Positions 36,501 to 45,791 of a stretch of 64,000 nt of DNA are shown here, piece after piece; positions within the stretch are counted from its first letter, which is position 1, and each line of letters opens with the position of its first letter. The stretch covers positions 1,302,001 to 1,366,000 of the forward strand of contig NZ_JBBOCJ010000001.1 of the NCBI RefSeq assembly GCF_038002345.1. The letters are read 5' to 3'. A program made the position numbers and the translations under genes. The stretch comes from Paenibacillus sp. FSL M7-0420. Lineage in GTDB: Bacteria > Bacillota > Bacilli > Paenibacillales > Paenibacillaceae. The notes under the pieces were generated by a model, which did no database searches, was not told the DNA's origin, and worked only from the letters and a program-made list of their open reading frames with translations.

Positions 36501-36700
36501 TGTTTTACACCAAGCATTCCGTTAATAGGAGCAACACTCTGCACGAATTCTTTGATTTGCTGTTGGAGTTGAATCTGCTTGATGACAGTGCGCAGTTTGC
36601 CTGTGAATACAATTCCGCTCTGCTCAAGGATGACAAAGCAGAGGAGATCGTTCACATGTATCTTAAGCTTCTTGAATTAATGGCAGCGCAATTTAGCTGA
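33572..36700 (+). CDS. NRPS protein: C-lobe fragment, A, T, C-like fragment
   Basis: This is a 1042-residue protein. Residues 1-215 match only the C-terminal lobe of a condensation domain (SRNYWMDKL, ILLNKLTNEENIIV), and the HHxxxDG lobe is absent. The A domain covers about 250-775: IYTSGSTGLPKGVV near 410, NEYGPTENT near 550, GRADYQVKIRGYRIE, and NGKIHRKALP. The carrier domain has HLGGNSLLLMQ near 798. The last 170 residues again resemble only the middle of a condensation domain (PENILIFAYAYLLMKLSD). The specificity residues read about D-G-T-S-V-A-E-I-T-K, which I cannot match to an amino acid; diaminopropionate or another polar amino acid is a guess from context. C activity probably comes from the separate C protein at 29698. 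Confidence 0.88.
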   Translation: MYTGMISTLEEFKESRNYWMDKLGSEFDNTEFPADFSPEAAGAKTIFHFSFDQEMSASLLNMSKDQDVLLYIMLTAAFKILLNKLTNEENIIVCSPIFNTSAAVNPSFKGILLKERIVRAMSCKEFLLNVRNTVIEGYKNQHYPIEQLLEGEERRQAAFSRTIILLESIHGSTQPESLINNIDNNVTFAFHKNDELIGGKIIYPSGMYLEKTIGTFCDCYTFLLKQMLANINAPIRDLELVAEADRDKLLHTFNNTERTYPYNKPLSQLFEEQVLLNPDRTAVVFDGQQLTYSQLNERSNQLAALLIDLGVTDRDIVAIQAEYSLEMVVSIWGVLKVGAAYLPIDPKYPQERIRYMLEDSKAKYLLAQSEFISTSPITAIDLNDEVLFVNKPVHNPGTLVKAENAACMIYTSGSTGLPKGVVIRHNSLVNFIDWRIQEYRFTAADVIMQLLSFSFDGFGTNFYSSLLSGGCLILPAGNRWGDFNYIAQLMKDNRVTSMSVVPVMYEAILNHAEKSQLESLRLVVLAGDKCNSELIAMSEQQAGHILLVNEYGPTENTITTTAQVGMQADQPNIIGYPIANQSIYIINQDNNLMPVGIKGELCVSGAGLASEYWNNPELTIEKFIQNPFVPGERMYRTGDIAKRLPDGNVEFLGRADYQVKIRGYRIELVEVERAIMNTNLLREAIVMEREDLAGKQYLCAYILASEPIDLDVLNELLLQKLPNYMIPTRYIQLDSLPLTPNGKIHRKALPDPYMLPGQSAEYVQPTHYIEHEIVAIWANVLGIDQDKIGINNSFFHLGGNSLLLMQVHHAIDRLYPDTVSIPELFVYHTVSKLALFIEDKQSQNTGQFMLDGVKLPEDYFHVEPIGRLNDRIYFEVPADVFCKIKHIEHATPENILIFAYAYLLMKLSDTSTVCLQAITGSKNVIRKVTLDFREQNDFTTLFSMMDRQIAADESAGLRVSKLARSKVVQQVYTVLPLFYTKHSVNRSNTLHEFFDLLLELNLLDDSAQFACEYNSALLKDDKAEEIVHMYLKLLELMAAQFS

Positions 36701-36736
36701 TTGGCTGGCGCAAAATCGGCTCTATGAGGTGAACGT

Positions 36737-39700
36737 ATGACCAAGGGATTGGTAGACTTATTTTCGCTCAATGAAATGAAATCAGCTTCGAAAAATAATA
36801 TTAAAAAAGCCTCTAATCAGGATATTGCAGTAATCGGCATGTCGGCTAAACTGCCCGTAGTCGACGATCTTGAGGATTTCTGGAACAGCCTTGCTGCGGG
36901 GAACGATTTCATTAGGGAAATACCTGAGCAGAGAAGGAAAGATGCGGAGAGTTATCTGAATTTTATCGGCAAGGAGAGCGATGCGGAACGATTCGAAGAA
37001 GCGGCTTATTTGCAGGAAATTGATAAATTCGATTACGCTTTTTTTGGGCTTTCGCCAAATGAAGCTGCGTTGATGGACCCGAATCAGCGTCTTTTTCTGG
37101 AAACGGCTTATCAGGCAATTGATGATGCCGGCTATGGCGGGGAACAAATCAGGGGAACGCGAACAGCAGTATTCGTTGCTTTCTCGAACGAAAGCGAGTA
37201 CCGGAGAATTATTAACGATACGGCACCTGATTTATATCCGATTGCAGTAACAGGCAATTTGCCACCGATCATTGCAAGCAGAGTTTCCTATCTCCTCGAC
37301 CTAAAAGGGCCTAGTATGATTATCAATACCGCATGCTCTTCATCACTTGTGGCTTTGCATCTTGGCTGTCAGGCACTAAAGAATGGCGAGTGCAGCATGG
37401 CTATCATCGGCGGTGTACAAGTGCACATGTTGCCGGTTAGACAAGTACAGATTGGAATTGAGTCTCCGGATCGCCGGGCCAGATCTTTTGATGACAGTTC
37501 TAATGGAACAGGCGGAGGTGAGGGCGTCATTGCAGTAATGCTTAAGCCTTTGGACAAAGCACTTCAGGACGATGATCATATTTATGCCGTCATTAAAGGA
37601 AGCGCTTATAACCAGGATGGGGCCACGATGGGTATATCTGCTCCAAATCCCGCCGCACAGGAGGATGTCATCGTCCAGGCTTGGCAGAACGCCGGCATTG
37701 ATGCTTCCACGATCAGTTATATCGAGGCACATGGGACAGGGACAAAGTTGGGGGACCCCATCGAGATTGAGGGTATTCAACGGGCGTTCGAACGCTATAC
37801 GGACAAGAAGCAATTTTGTGCCATTGGCTCGGTGAAATCCAACATCGGACATCTGGATGCTTCTGCGGGCTTGGTCGGTTTTCTGAAGGCTGTTCTGGCG
37901 CTGAAGCATAGACAAATTCCGCCTACCCTGCACTTTGAAAGGCCGAACAGAGCAATTCCATTTTTCAACTCGCCAGTTTACATCAATAGCAAGTTACGGA
38001 AATGGAAGCAAAACGGCGGAATTCCCAGAAGATGTGGAGTTAGTTCCTTTGGTTTTAGCGGAACAAATTGTCATGTTGTGCTTGAAGAAGTCATACAACG
38101 TGAGCCATTTTCGTCAGTTTCATCAAGCTGCTCGCATGTATTGGTACTTTCGGCAAAATCAGAAACTGTTCTGCACTCGTTAATTGAACACTACGCCGTA
38201 TGGAATACTGAAGGGCTTGCTGTTGACGACATCTGTTATACCGCAGCGATTGGCAGAGGTCATTATAAATGCCGATTGGCACTAATGTTCCAGAATCATG
38301 AAGACCTTAAGCAGAAACTGAATGAACTGCTAACGCAAGGCACCGGGAACTACAGCGGTCAGGGTATATTCTTTAAAAGATGTGCCCCTAGCGATGCTGA
38401 CAAAATTAAGCGGGCAGATGCTCCAAAAAGCCGAAAAAAGGAAAATCAGCAATCGACTGAAATTCTCCTCTCACTATTGCGTTCGGAAGGAGATATTGTT
38501 GAAGCTTTGTTGATCCGAATATGTGAACTGTATATCAAGGGCGCAGACATTGAATGGAGCGATTTATACAGATTTAAGAGCAGAAGAAGAGTAAGCTTGC
38601 CGGGGTATCCTTTTGAAAGAACAAGATGTTGGGTGAATATTCCGAGTAAGCAAGAACAGCAAATGAATGAATGTTTCTTCACTCAGGACTGGATTGCCAA
38701 AGAACTGAAGTCTCCGGCTGATCCTGTTAAGAAAGGGACTTTTCTGGTTATTGGCAATTCACAGCAGGGGCGGGCAATTAGTACTGAGCTTCGAAACAGA
38801 GGCCATGGAGTAATTGAAACTGACACTGTCGAGGATGAGTTCATTAGTTTTACGCCGTTTCAGAATACTGGCATCAAGGATTTTACCAATGTGATCTTCG
38901 CACTCGACCATGGCTACTCCCCATCTTCGAGCATTGAAGCCCGACTGGAGAAAGAATTATATACCTGCTTTAGGGTGATCAAGCAGATTTCTGCTTCTTC
39001 CTTGGAAGCATTAGATATTGTAATTGTAACCCGATACGCGAACAAAGTGGATGGCAGTGAAACTGCTGTGTTCCCTGAATCGGCGGCTGTATCTGGATTG
39101 GGCAAAGTCATAAATGTTGAAGATTACCGTCTGAAATGTCGAAGCATTGATATCGATGATTTTACAGACCCGAAGAATACAGCGTCGGAGATTGAAGCAG
39201 GGTATCAAGACTACCAAGTGGCTTACCGAGGCGGGCAAAGGTATATTCAGCAACTGAACAATTTGCGGCTGGAGGATTCTCTGAATCGGGAAATAGAGAT
39301 CCGAGAAAAGGGGGTCTATCTTATCGCTGGCGGTATGGGAGGAATTGGTTTGGAAATCGCCAAGTATTTTGCCTCCATTGCCTGTACGAAGCTCATTCTG
39401 ATGAACCGCACCGTGTATCCCGACAGGGAGCAATGGGAAGAGATAATCCGGTGTAATCAGCAACCTGAACTTGCAGGCAAGCTGAAGACGGTTCTCGAAA
39501 TCGAAAAAAGCGGAAGCACTGTGAATATCTGCAGTGTGGACATTACGCAAAGAGAACAACTGCACATAGCGATATCTGATATCAGATCAATGTATGGGAG
39601 CATTAGCGGCGTGGTCCACTGTGCCGCAATCGGTGTCGGAAGCCAGGGGGAACTTCTTAAAAATGATGATTTTGATACTTTTAGGCTTGTCCTTTCTCCC

Positions 39701-41797
39701 AAAATTCATGGAACCTTTTGGCTTGACGAAGAGACCCGGATGGATGATCCCGATTTTTTTGCGGCGTTCTCTTCGCCAATTACGGTTACTGGAGCTATAG
39801 GTTCAGGAGGTTATACTGCTGCAAATGCTTTTCTTGACTCTTTTGCGGCCTATAGAAGCTTTTGGGCGAAAAACACAGTCATTATGAGTTGGGCACCATG
39901 GATTCAGACTTTGGCGTCTTCAAATTCCGAATATGCAAGCGGCACTCACTTGTTCAATCCGCTGTCTACAGATGAAATTACCGGAGCCTTTAATTATCTG
40001 CTGCGCAAAAAAGCGGATTATGCGATTGTTGGACAGATTAACCGGACCGGAGATATTTTCGGCCTTGAGGGGGTATTACCTTTCCGGCTGTCAGAGAATG
40101 TTCGCAGAATGGTTGCCGGGGACAAAGCTGTGAAGCCCGCAGAATCGCAGTCTTCCATCAAGAATGGAATCATTTTGAAAGGGGAAGTAATCAACAGGTA
40201 TTCCGAGTCGGAAAAAACGGTTGCCGCGGTCTGGGGGCAGGTGTTCGGATACAACGAGCTGTCTGTCAATGATAATTTTTATGAGCTTGGCGGAAACTCC
40301 ATTATCGCAATGAAGGTTATCAACAATATCAATCAGGTTATGGGGCTCAATCTGAATGTTTCACATCTATTGTCCAATCTGACTATCCGGCTGCTGGCAG
40401 CTTTAATTGATGCTGGAATTTCCGACGCACATAACCATACTCCAATCGTCATCAAAAAGTATGAGGACAGAGATTACTATCCAGTCTCTATGGCTCAAGA
40501 GCGAATGTTCTTGCTGAGCGAAAAAAAAGAGCATGATATCAGCTGGAATATGTCGTGGATTTATCAGATCAATGGAAGACTGGACTTCGCTAAACTTGAG
40601 ACTGCTTTTCATAAATTAATCGAAAGGCATGATATCTTAAGGACCTCTTTTGAATTGATGGATGGAAAATTGGTGCAGAGAGTCCATCAAATGTTGGAGT
40701 TCCATATTCAGACGTTGCCGCAAGATTCGGGCTCTATTGAAGAAATTGCGAAGCGATTTTTCAGACCCTTTAATTTTACGCAAGCGCCTCTAATGAGAGT
40801 TGGAGTGATTGAGGTAAATGAGAATGAAAGTTGCTTGCTTCTTGATATCCACCACATCATTGCCGATGCAGCGTCAATGCATATGCTAATCCGGGAAGTG
40901 GTTTCCTTTTATAAAGATATAAATATTCCTCGCTTGCCTATTCAATATAAGGATTATGCCATCTGGCAAGAAGAGTGCAAAGCTTCCGGAGAGCTTGTAA
41001 ATCAACGGGAGTACTGGATTAGCAAATTTGCTGATATCAATGCACTCAAGGTTTTACCTCCCGATTTTTCGGGAGTGGAGAATGGAAGTGTCAGCGGCAG
41101 CAGGCTTGGATTTGGACTCACCGAAGACCTTGTCGGCAAGCTCCGGCAATTGGCCTTGGCGACTGACACAAGTCTGTTTCTGGTCTTGCTTTCTGCATTT
41201 TATGTGCTGATCTGGAAGTTTTCATCCGGGGAGGACATCACCATTGGGGTGCCGATTGCGAACAGAAACCATGCGCTGCTTGAAGGCTTGATTGGAATGT
41301 TTGTAAACACTATTGCTCTACGCACGACCCCAGCAGGGGAGAAGTCGTTCAAAGAATTTTTGGCTGAAGCCAAGGCTGAATTTCTTGAATCCTCACAACA
41401 TAGCGATTATCCGCTGTTGGAATTGGTGCATGAGTTAGGTATAGAAACAACACACGATAGAAATCCGTTGTTTGATATTTCTTTTGTCATGCAGAATACA
41501 GGCAATGAGGAAATTAACCTTGGTAATGATCTGCACTTTATTCCTTACGAGCTTGAACATTCGTTAGCCCGGAACACATTGCTCCTCGAAGTGATCGATA
41601 ACGGCGATAAATTGGCCTGCTGGTTTGAATACCGCACTGGGCTGTTCCGGCAGGAGACAATAGAACAACTGAAGATGCACTTTATGCGAATACTGAATGA
41701 AATTGTCCGTGATTCCGCGGTGAGATTAAAGGATATTGAAACGGTTTCCTTCGGGGAACAAATGTTGATTATTGAAGACTTCAACGAAGTACTGTAA
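36737..41797 (+). CDS. AT-less hybrid PKS-NRPS protein KS-KR-ACP-C
   Basis: This is a 1686-residue assembly-line protein. KS (about 30-440): NTACSSSLVAL near 198, EAHGTGTKLGDP near 330, SNIGHLDASAG near 368, so the Cys-His-His triad is complete. There is no AT: the KS-side linker runs into the post-AT segment ending LPGYPFERTRCW (about 610-640), so an AT must act in trans. KR (about 680-1100): AGGMGGIGLEIAKY near 864, GVVHCAA, and the Tyr in GSGGYTAANAFLDSFA; no DH or ER. ACP: YELGGNSIIAMK near 1183. The C domain fills the end with LDIHHIIADAASMHM near 1370. It adds one beta-hydroxy ketide unit and passes it to an amino acid. Confidence 0.93.
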   Translation: MTKGLVDLFSLNEMKSASKNNIKKASNQDIAVIGMSAKLPVVDDLEDFWNSLAAGNDFIREIPEQRRKDAESYLNFIGKESDAERFEEAAYLQEIDKFDYAFFGLSPNEAALMDPNQRLFLETAYQAIDDAGYGGEQIRGTRTAVFVAFSNESEYRRIINDTAPDLYPIAVTGNLPPIIASRVSYLLDLKGPSMIINTACSSSLVALHLGCQALKNGECSMAIIGGVQVHMLPVRQVQIGIESPDRRARSFDDSSNGTGGGEGVIAVMLKPLDKALQDDDHIYAVIKGSAYNQDGATMGISAPNPAAQEDVIVQAWQNAGIDASTISYIEAHGTGTKLGDPIEIEGIQRAFERYTDKKQFCAIGSVKSNIGHLDASAGLVGFLKAVLALKHRQIPPTLHFERPNRAIPFFNSPVYINSKLRKWKQNGGIPRRCGVSSFGFSGTNCHVVLEEVIQREPFSSVSSSCSHVLVLSAKSETVLHSLIEHYAVWNTEGLAVDDICYTAAIGRGHYKCRLALMFQNHEDLKQKLNELLTQGTGNYSGQGIFFKRCAPSDADKIKRADAPKSRKKENQQSTEILLSLLRSEGDIVEALLIRICELYIKGADIEWSDLYRFKSRRRVSLPGYPFERTRCWVNIPSKQEQQMNECFFTQDWIAKELKSPADPVKKGTFLVIGNSQQGRAISTELRNRGHGVIETDTVEDEFISFTPFQNTGIKDFTNVIFALDHGYSPSSSIEARLEKELYTCFRVIKQISASSLEALDIVIVTRYANKVDGSETAVFPESAAVSGLGKVINVEDYRLKCRSIDIDDFTDPKNTASEIEAGYQDYQVAYRGGQRYIQQLNNLRLEDSLNREIEIREKGVYLIAGGMGGIGLEIAKYFASIACTKLILMNRTVYPDREQWEEIIRCNQQPELAGKLKTVLEIEKSGSTVNICSVDITQREQLHIAISDIRSMYGSISGVVHCAAIGVGSQGELLKNDDFDTFRLVLSPKIHGTFWLDEETRMDDPDFFAAFSSPITVTGAIGSGGYTAANAFLDSFAAYRSFWAKNTVIMSWAPWIQTLASSNSEYASGTHLFNPLSTDEITGAFNYLLRKKADYAIVGQINRTGDIFGLEGVLPFRLSENVRRMVAGDKAVKPAESQSSIKNGIILKGEVINRYSESEKTVAAVWGQVFGYNELSVNDNFYELGGNSIIAMKVINNINQVMGLNLNVSHLLSNLTIRLLAALIDAGISDAHNHTPIVIKKYEDRDYYPVSMAQERMFLLSEKKEHDISWNMSWIYQINGRLDFAKLETAFHKLIERHDILRTSFELMDGKLVQRVHQMLEFHIQTLPQDSGSIEEIAKRFFRPFNFTQAPLMRVGVIEVNENESCLLLDIHHIIADAASMHMLIREVVSFYKDINIPRLPIQYKDYAIWQEECKASGELVNQREYWISKFADINALKVLPPDFSGVENGSVSGSRLGFGLTEDLVGKLRQLALATDTSLFLVLLSAFYVLIWKFSSGEDITIGVPIANRNHALLEGLIGMFVNTIALRTTPAGEKSFKEFLAEAKAEFLESSQHSDYPLLELVHELGIETTHDRNPLFDISFVMQNTGNEEINLGNDLHFIPYELEHSLARNTLLLEVIDNGDKLACWFEYRTGLFRQETIEQLKMHFMRILNEIVRDSAVRLKDIETVSFGEQMLIIEDFNEVL

Positions 41798-41833
41798 GTC
41801 CAAAAATTAATGCAATGGAATATGGAGGAAATG

Positions 41834-42553
41834 ATGGAACGCAGAACCTTTCAACTTCCCAAGTGGCAATACGACGAGTTGCAGCAAATCGGCATTGATT
41901 TTGGAAGTGATCAGGAAGTAGAGACATATGATTCCTACATGAATAATATCAGAAGCATTGAACAGGAAATCAGGCAGGCGCTGGAGAGTATTAATTTACA
42001 AAGTGACCATACGCTTCTCGAGATAGGCACTGGAACTGCAGAATTGGCAATTGCGGCTGCCCGCCAGTGCAACAAAGTCATTGCTATTGATATTTCAAGT
42101 TCCATGCTTGATTACGCCAAGCGTAAAGCAAAAAGATTGGGCGTTCATAATATTGAGTTTTACCTAGGCGGATTTCTGTCTTTCGCAGGAGCGGGTCGGT
42201 CGCTTGACGCTGTAGTTACGCAAAATGCCCTGCATCACCTTCCGGATACCTGGAAAATGATAGCTCTGACACGGATATACGACATGCTGAAAACCGGAGG
42301 CAAGTTCTATCTTAAAGATGTTATCTATTCATTTGATATCCAAAATTACAATGTGTTTTTCTCCAACCTAGTGGATGCCCATAAGTATTTCCACGGCGAT
42401 AAAGCTGAGGAGATCGCTCTTTCCTTTATTAAGGAAGAATATCCCACACTGGACTGGATAATGGATGGGATGTTACGGAGAGCAGGGTTTGCGATTGAGA
42501 GTGTGGAGCATTTTGAAGGCTTTACCTCAACATTCGTATGCGTGAAAAAGTAG
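41834..42553 (+). CDS. Class I SAM-dependent methyltransferase
   Basis: The 239-residue protein has the class I Rossmann motifs: LLEIGTGTAELAIAAARQ (motif I), VIAIDISSSMLDYAKRKA (acidic motif), and AVVTQNALHHLPDTWK (motif IV). YDMLKTGGKFYLKD follows. I chose ATG 41834, five bases after GGAGG at 41824-41828; the upstream ATGs at 41810, 41822 and 41831 are worse spaced. It sits between two synthetase genes, so N- or O-methylation of the product or an intermediate is likely. The site cannot be predicted. Confidence 0.88.
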   Translation: MERRTFQLPKWQYDELQQIGIDFGSDQEVETYDSYMNNIRSIEQEIRQALESINLQSDHTLLEIGTGTAELAIAAARQCNKVIAIDISSSMLDYAKRKAKRLGVHNIEFYLGGFLSFAGAGRSLDAVVTQNALHHLPDTWKMIALTRIYDMLKTGGKFYLKDVIYSFDIQNYNVFFSNLVDAHKYFHGDKAEEIALSFIKEEYPTLDWIMDGMLRRAGFAIESVEHFEGFTSTFVCVKK

Positions 42554-42605
42554 AGCCTGCCGACTTATAAGATTAAACAGGAATTTTTGTGGGAGGGTTA
42601 GGATT

Positions 42606-45600
42606 ATGCAGAATACGCTGCAGCATCAATTCAGAGAAACTGTGGGGAAATATGCAGAGAAAATCGCTATTGAATACGGCGAATATACCGTCTCCTACCG
42701 GGAACTGGACTACAAGTCGGATCAGATAGCATGTTCGTTGGCCCGGAATGGAGTGCAAAAAAAGGCGCATGTCGGGGTGCTTGCTTCTAGCCGCATAAAT
42801 CTGATTTATGCCATGCTTGGAATTTTGAAAGCCGGAGCTGTATTTGTCCCACTCGATGGCTCCTACCCCGCAAGCAGGCTAACTGCAATGCTTGCAGCCA
42901 GTGGAACCAGTCTGCTGCTCGTTGACAACGATATATGCGGAAATCAGCTGGAAGATATCCGGCGGAACCATTTCGGTATGAAGACGTTCAGCATCGAAGA
43001 GATATTTGCAGTAGAACCAGCACATGACGGATTCTCTAACGTGGCCGAAATCTCGCCGGAGGATCATGTATATATTTATTTTACCTCTGGCACCACAGGG
43101 CAACCCAAGGCAATCGTCGGCATCAATAACAGCCTACTGCATTTCATAAACTGGGAAATCAAGGCTTTCCAGATTCCCGACAATATAAAGGTTAGCCAAC
43201 TGACGCCACCCTGCCATGATCCTTTTCTGCGGGATGTGTTTGTACCTTTATTAACTGGAGGGACGCTTTGTATTCCGCCAAGCAAAGTGTTCATCTTATC
43301 AGATACAGCTTTGGTCGAATGGATTGAAGCAAACGGCATCTATCTCGTACATTGTACACCCAGCCTCTTTCGGATCATGAATTCCAAAGAACTTACTTCA
43401 GAACATTTCAGTCGTTTGCATCATGTCGCTCTGGCAGGCGAGCGAATTAAGCCCAGGGATCTCAAGAACTGGTATGAGATATTTGGCAGCAGAATACAAC
43501 TGGTCAATCTCTACGGACCAACAGAGACAACCTTGGCGAAGCTCTATTATTTGATTAATCCCGAAGATACAGAGAGAGCTTCAATCCCAATCGGCAAACC
43601 GATAGACGGTTGCAGGGCTATCATTTTGAACAGTGATATGAAAGTATGCAGTCCCGGCGAAAGCGGTCAAATCGTTATCCGTACCCCCTTCAGAACAGCT
43701 GGTTACTACAATGAACCCGATTTGACTGCCAAAACCTTCGTCCCTAATCCATTCAGTAATCAAGCAAATGATATTGTTTATAAGACGGGTGATCTAGGCC
43801 GACTATTGGAAGATGGTAATATTGAGTTCCTGGGAAGAGTGGATCGGCAGGTGAAAATCCGTGGCTTTCGGGTTGAACTGGATGAAATTGAGAATGAAAT
43901 GCTTAAATTCCCGGGAATTCGTGAGTGTGTCGTCAATATTAAGGAAAGTTCAAGCCGAGAACAGGAAATAATGACTGCTTTTTACACATCTCCACGTCCG
44001 CTAGAGGAACAGGAAATTAGGGGATTCCTTGAAACTAAGTTTCAGGATTATATGGTCCCCTCTTATTTGATTCAGCTGGATTCAATTCCTTTGACTGCGA
44101 ATAACAAGGTAGACTATGCTAAGCTGCCCCATCCGGAACGGTTCAGCTTCAGCTATCTCGCTCCGCAGAATGATATTGAAGTGAGACTGGAACGAATCTG
44201 GTGTCAAATCCTACATGCCGACCGGATTGGTCTGAATCGAAATTTTCTGAAGATCGGTGGCACTTCTCTGGATTTAATGACTTTAATTTCTAAAATATAT
44301 CAGGAATTCGGTGTGAATGTGCCGCTGGGCGAAATTTTCAGAGGAGCAACTATTGAGAAGATTGCCTGCAGTATTGCGTATTTACTGGGGGAAGAGGATG
44401 AAAGGAACGGAATCTTCATAGAACCAACTGTCGGTAAAAAGGAGTTTTACCCGTTATCCTCGGTCCAGTCGAGAATGTACACGCTTAGTTTTATAAAAGA
44501 TATCGGTACGGGTTACAATGTGTCAAGCGCTTTCGTGGTAGATGGAGAGTTTAATACATGGAAGGCCGAACAGGCAATTACGGCCATAACCGAAAGACAT
44601 GAGGCGCTAAGAACCACGTTCCACCTGGTGAATAACAAGCCCATGCAGAAGATCCATGAACATATTGATATTCATATAGGTAGGGTTGAACTGGGCCACA
44701 GTACGCCGGAAGCGCTGGTTCAAAGTATGGTACAACCCTTTAACTTGGAACAACTCCCTTTATTTCGAATTTCACTTATCAACTTGTCCAGCAACAAAAA
44801 AATAATCTTTTTTGATATTCATCATATTATCTCGGATGAAGCTTCTATTGATAACTTTATTCATGAATTTACCCTTCTGTATAACGATGAGCGCAAAGCA
44901 CTTCCCCAATTGTCGATTCAGTACAAGGATTATTCATATTGGCAAGAGGAACAGGCAAATTCGGCAATGACAAAAAAACAGGAGCAATTCTGGCTGGAGT
45001 ATTTGAAAGGGAGCGTATCCAAACTGCATCTTCAACTGGATAAAACCGCAACCAAGAACCGGAGGTTCCATGGCAGCAATGTATATTTCGATCTCGACGA
45101 ATCCTTGACCAGTCAACTAAAGAGGATGGCAGAGCAGCATGAATGCACTTTATTTATGGTCCTGATGGCCCTTTATAATGTGCTTTTGGCCAAGTATACG
45201 GGCCAGACGGATATCGTTGTAGGAACGCCAGTCCTGGGAAGAACCCATGGCGAGCTGGAGCACTTAGTCGGCGCTTTTATCAATACGCTTGCATTGCGGA
45301 GTTTTCCTGGAGAAGAGCTCAGGTTTGTCGAATTTCTGAAGCAAGTGAAAACCCACTCAATACAGATTTTTGAACATCAGGAGTATCCTTTTGAGAAAGT
45401 CGTAGACCAACTGGGTACCGGCAGAGGACTTAACCGGAATCCGGTTTTCAGCACTTTGTTTGTTTTTCAGCAGAACAAGGAAGCGGAGATCAGTTTGAAG
45501 GATGCTATGCTGACCCCCTTTCATATTGAAGGAAATACAGCGAAATTTGATATATCCCTATACACCGAAGATCGCGGAGAGCGGATCAGATGCTGGTTTG

Positions 45601-45737
45601 AATACAAGGTGGATCTGTTTAAACAGTACGCCGTGGAGGAAATGGCGGATGAGTTTATAAATATCGCTAATCGAGTTGCCGATTTTCCAAGTATTCATCT
45701 CAAGGAAATTGAACTGGCCAGTGTTAAGATGCCTTGA
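42606..45737 (+). CDS. NRPS protein A-T-C with unusual adenylation code
   Basis: This 1043-residue protein starts with an A domain (10-515): YFTSGTTGQPKAIVG near 160, NLYGPTETTLAKL, and FLGRVDRQVKIRGFRVE. The A4 region reads PPCHDPFLRDVFVPL rather than the common SFDxxxxE type, giving approximate specificity residues D-P-R-H-A-A-L-L-A-K. I do not know this code. A carrier domain follows (LKIGGTSLDLMTL near 550, with Thr before the modified Ser), then a complete C domain (610-1035; FDIHHIISDEASIDNF near 737). Because it begins with an A domain, it either initiates a second chain or receives its partner from the C domain at the end of the upstream PKS protein. Ribosome binding site GGGAGGG. Confidence 0.9.
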   Translation: MQNTLQHQFRETVGKYAEKIAIEYGEYTVSYRELDYKSDQIACSLARNGVQKKAHVGVLASSRINLIYAMLGILKAGAVFVPLDGSYPASRLTAMLAASGTSLLLVDNDICGNQLEDIRRNHFGMKTFSIEEIFAVEPAHDGFSNVAEISPEDHVYIYFTSGTTGQPKAIVGINNSLLHFINWEIKAFQIPDNIKVSQLTPPCHDPFLRDVFVPLLTGGTLCIPPSKVFILSDTALVEWIEANGIYLVHCTPSLFRIMNSKELTSEHFSRLHHVALAGERIKPRDLKNWYEIFGSRIQLVNLYGPTETTLAKLYYLINPEDTERASIPIGKPIDGCRAIILNSDMKVCSPGESGQIVIRTPFRTAGYYNEPDLTAKTFVPNPFSNQANDIVYKTGDLGRLLEDGNIEFLGRVDRQVKIRGFRVELDEIENEMLKFPGIRECVVNIKESSSREQEIMTAFYTSPRPLEEQEIRGFLETKFQDYMVPSYLIQLDSIPLTANNKVDYAKLPHPERFSFSYLAPQNDIEVRLERIWCQILHADRIGLNRNFLKIGGTSLDLMTLISKIYQEFGVNVPLGEIFRGATIEKIACSIAYLLGEEDERNGIFIEPTVGKKEFYPLSSVQSRMYTLSFIKDIGTGYNVSSAFVVDGEFNTWKAEQAITAITERHEALRTTFHLVNNKPMQKIHEHIDIHIGRVELGHSTPEALVQSMVQPFNLEQLPLFRISLINLSSNKKIIFFDIHHIISDEASIDNFIHEFTLLYNDERKALPQLSIQYKDYSYWQEEQANSAMTKKQEQFWLEYLKGSVSKLHLQLDKTATKNRRFHGSNVYFDLDESLTSQLKRMAEQHECTLFMVLMALYNVLLAKYTGQTDIVVGTPVLGRTHGELEHLVGAFINTLALRSFPGEELRFVEFLKQVKTHSIQIFEHQEYPFEKVVDQLGTGRGLNRNPVFSTLFVFQQNKEAEISLKDAMLTPFHIEGNTAKFDISLYTEDRGERIRCWFEYKVDLFKQYAVEEMADEFINIANRVADFPSIHLKEIELASVKMP

Positions 45738-45791
45738 TGACAGACCGTGGTGTTTACCGGAAAAATAACCAATGAAAAGAGTGCGATTCTG

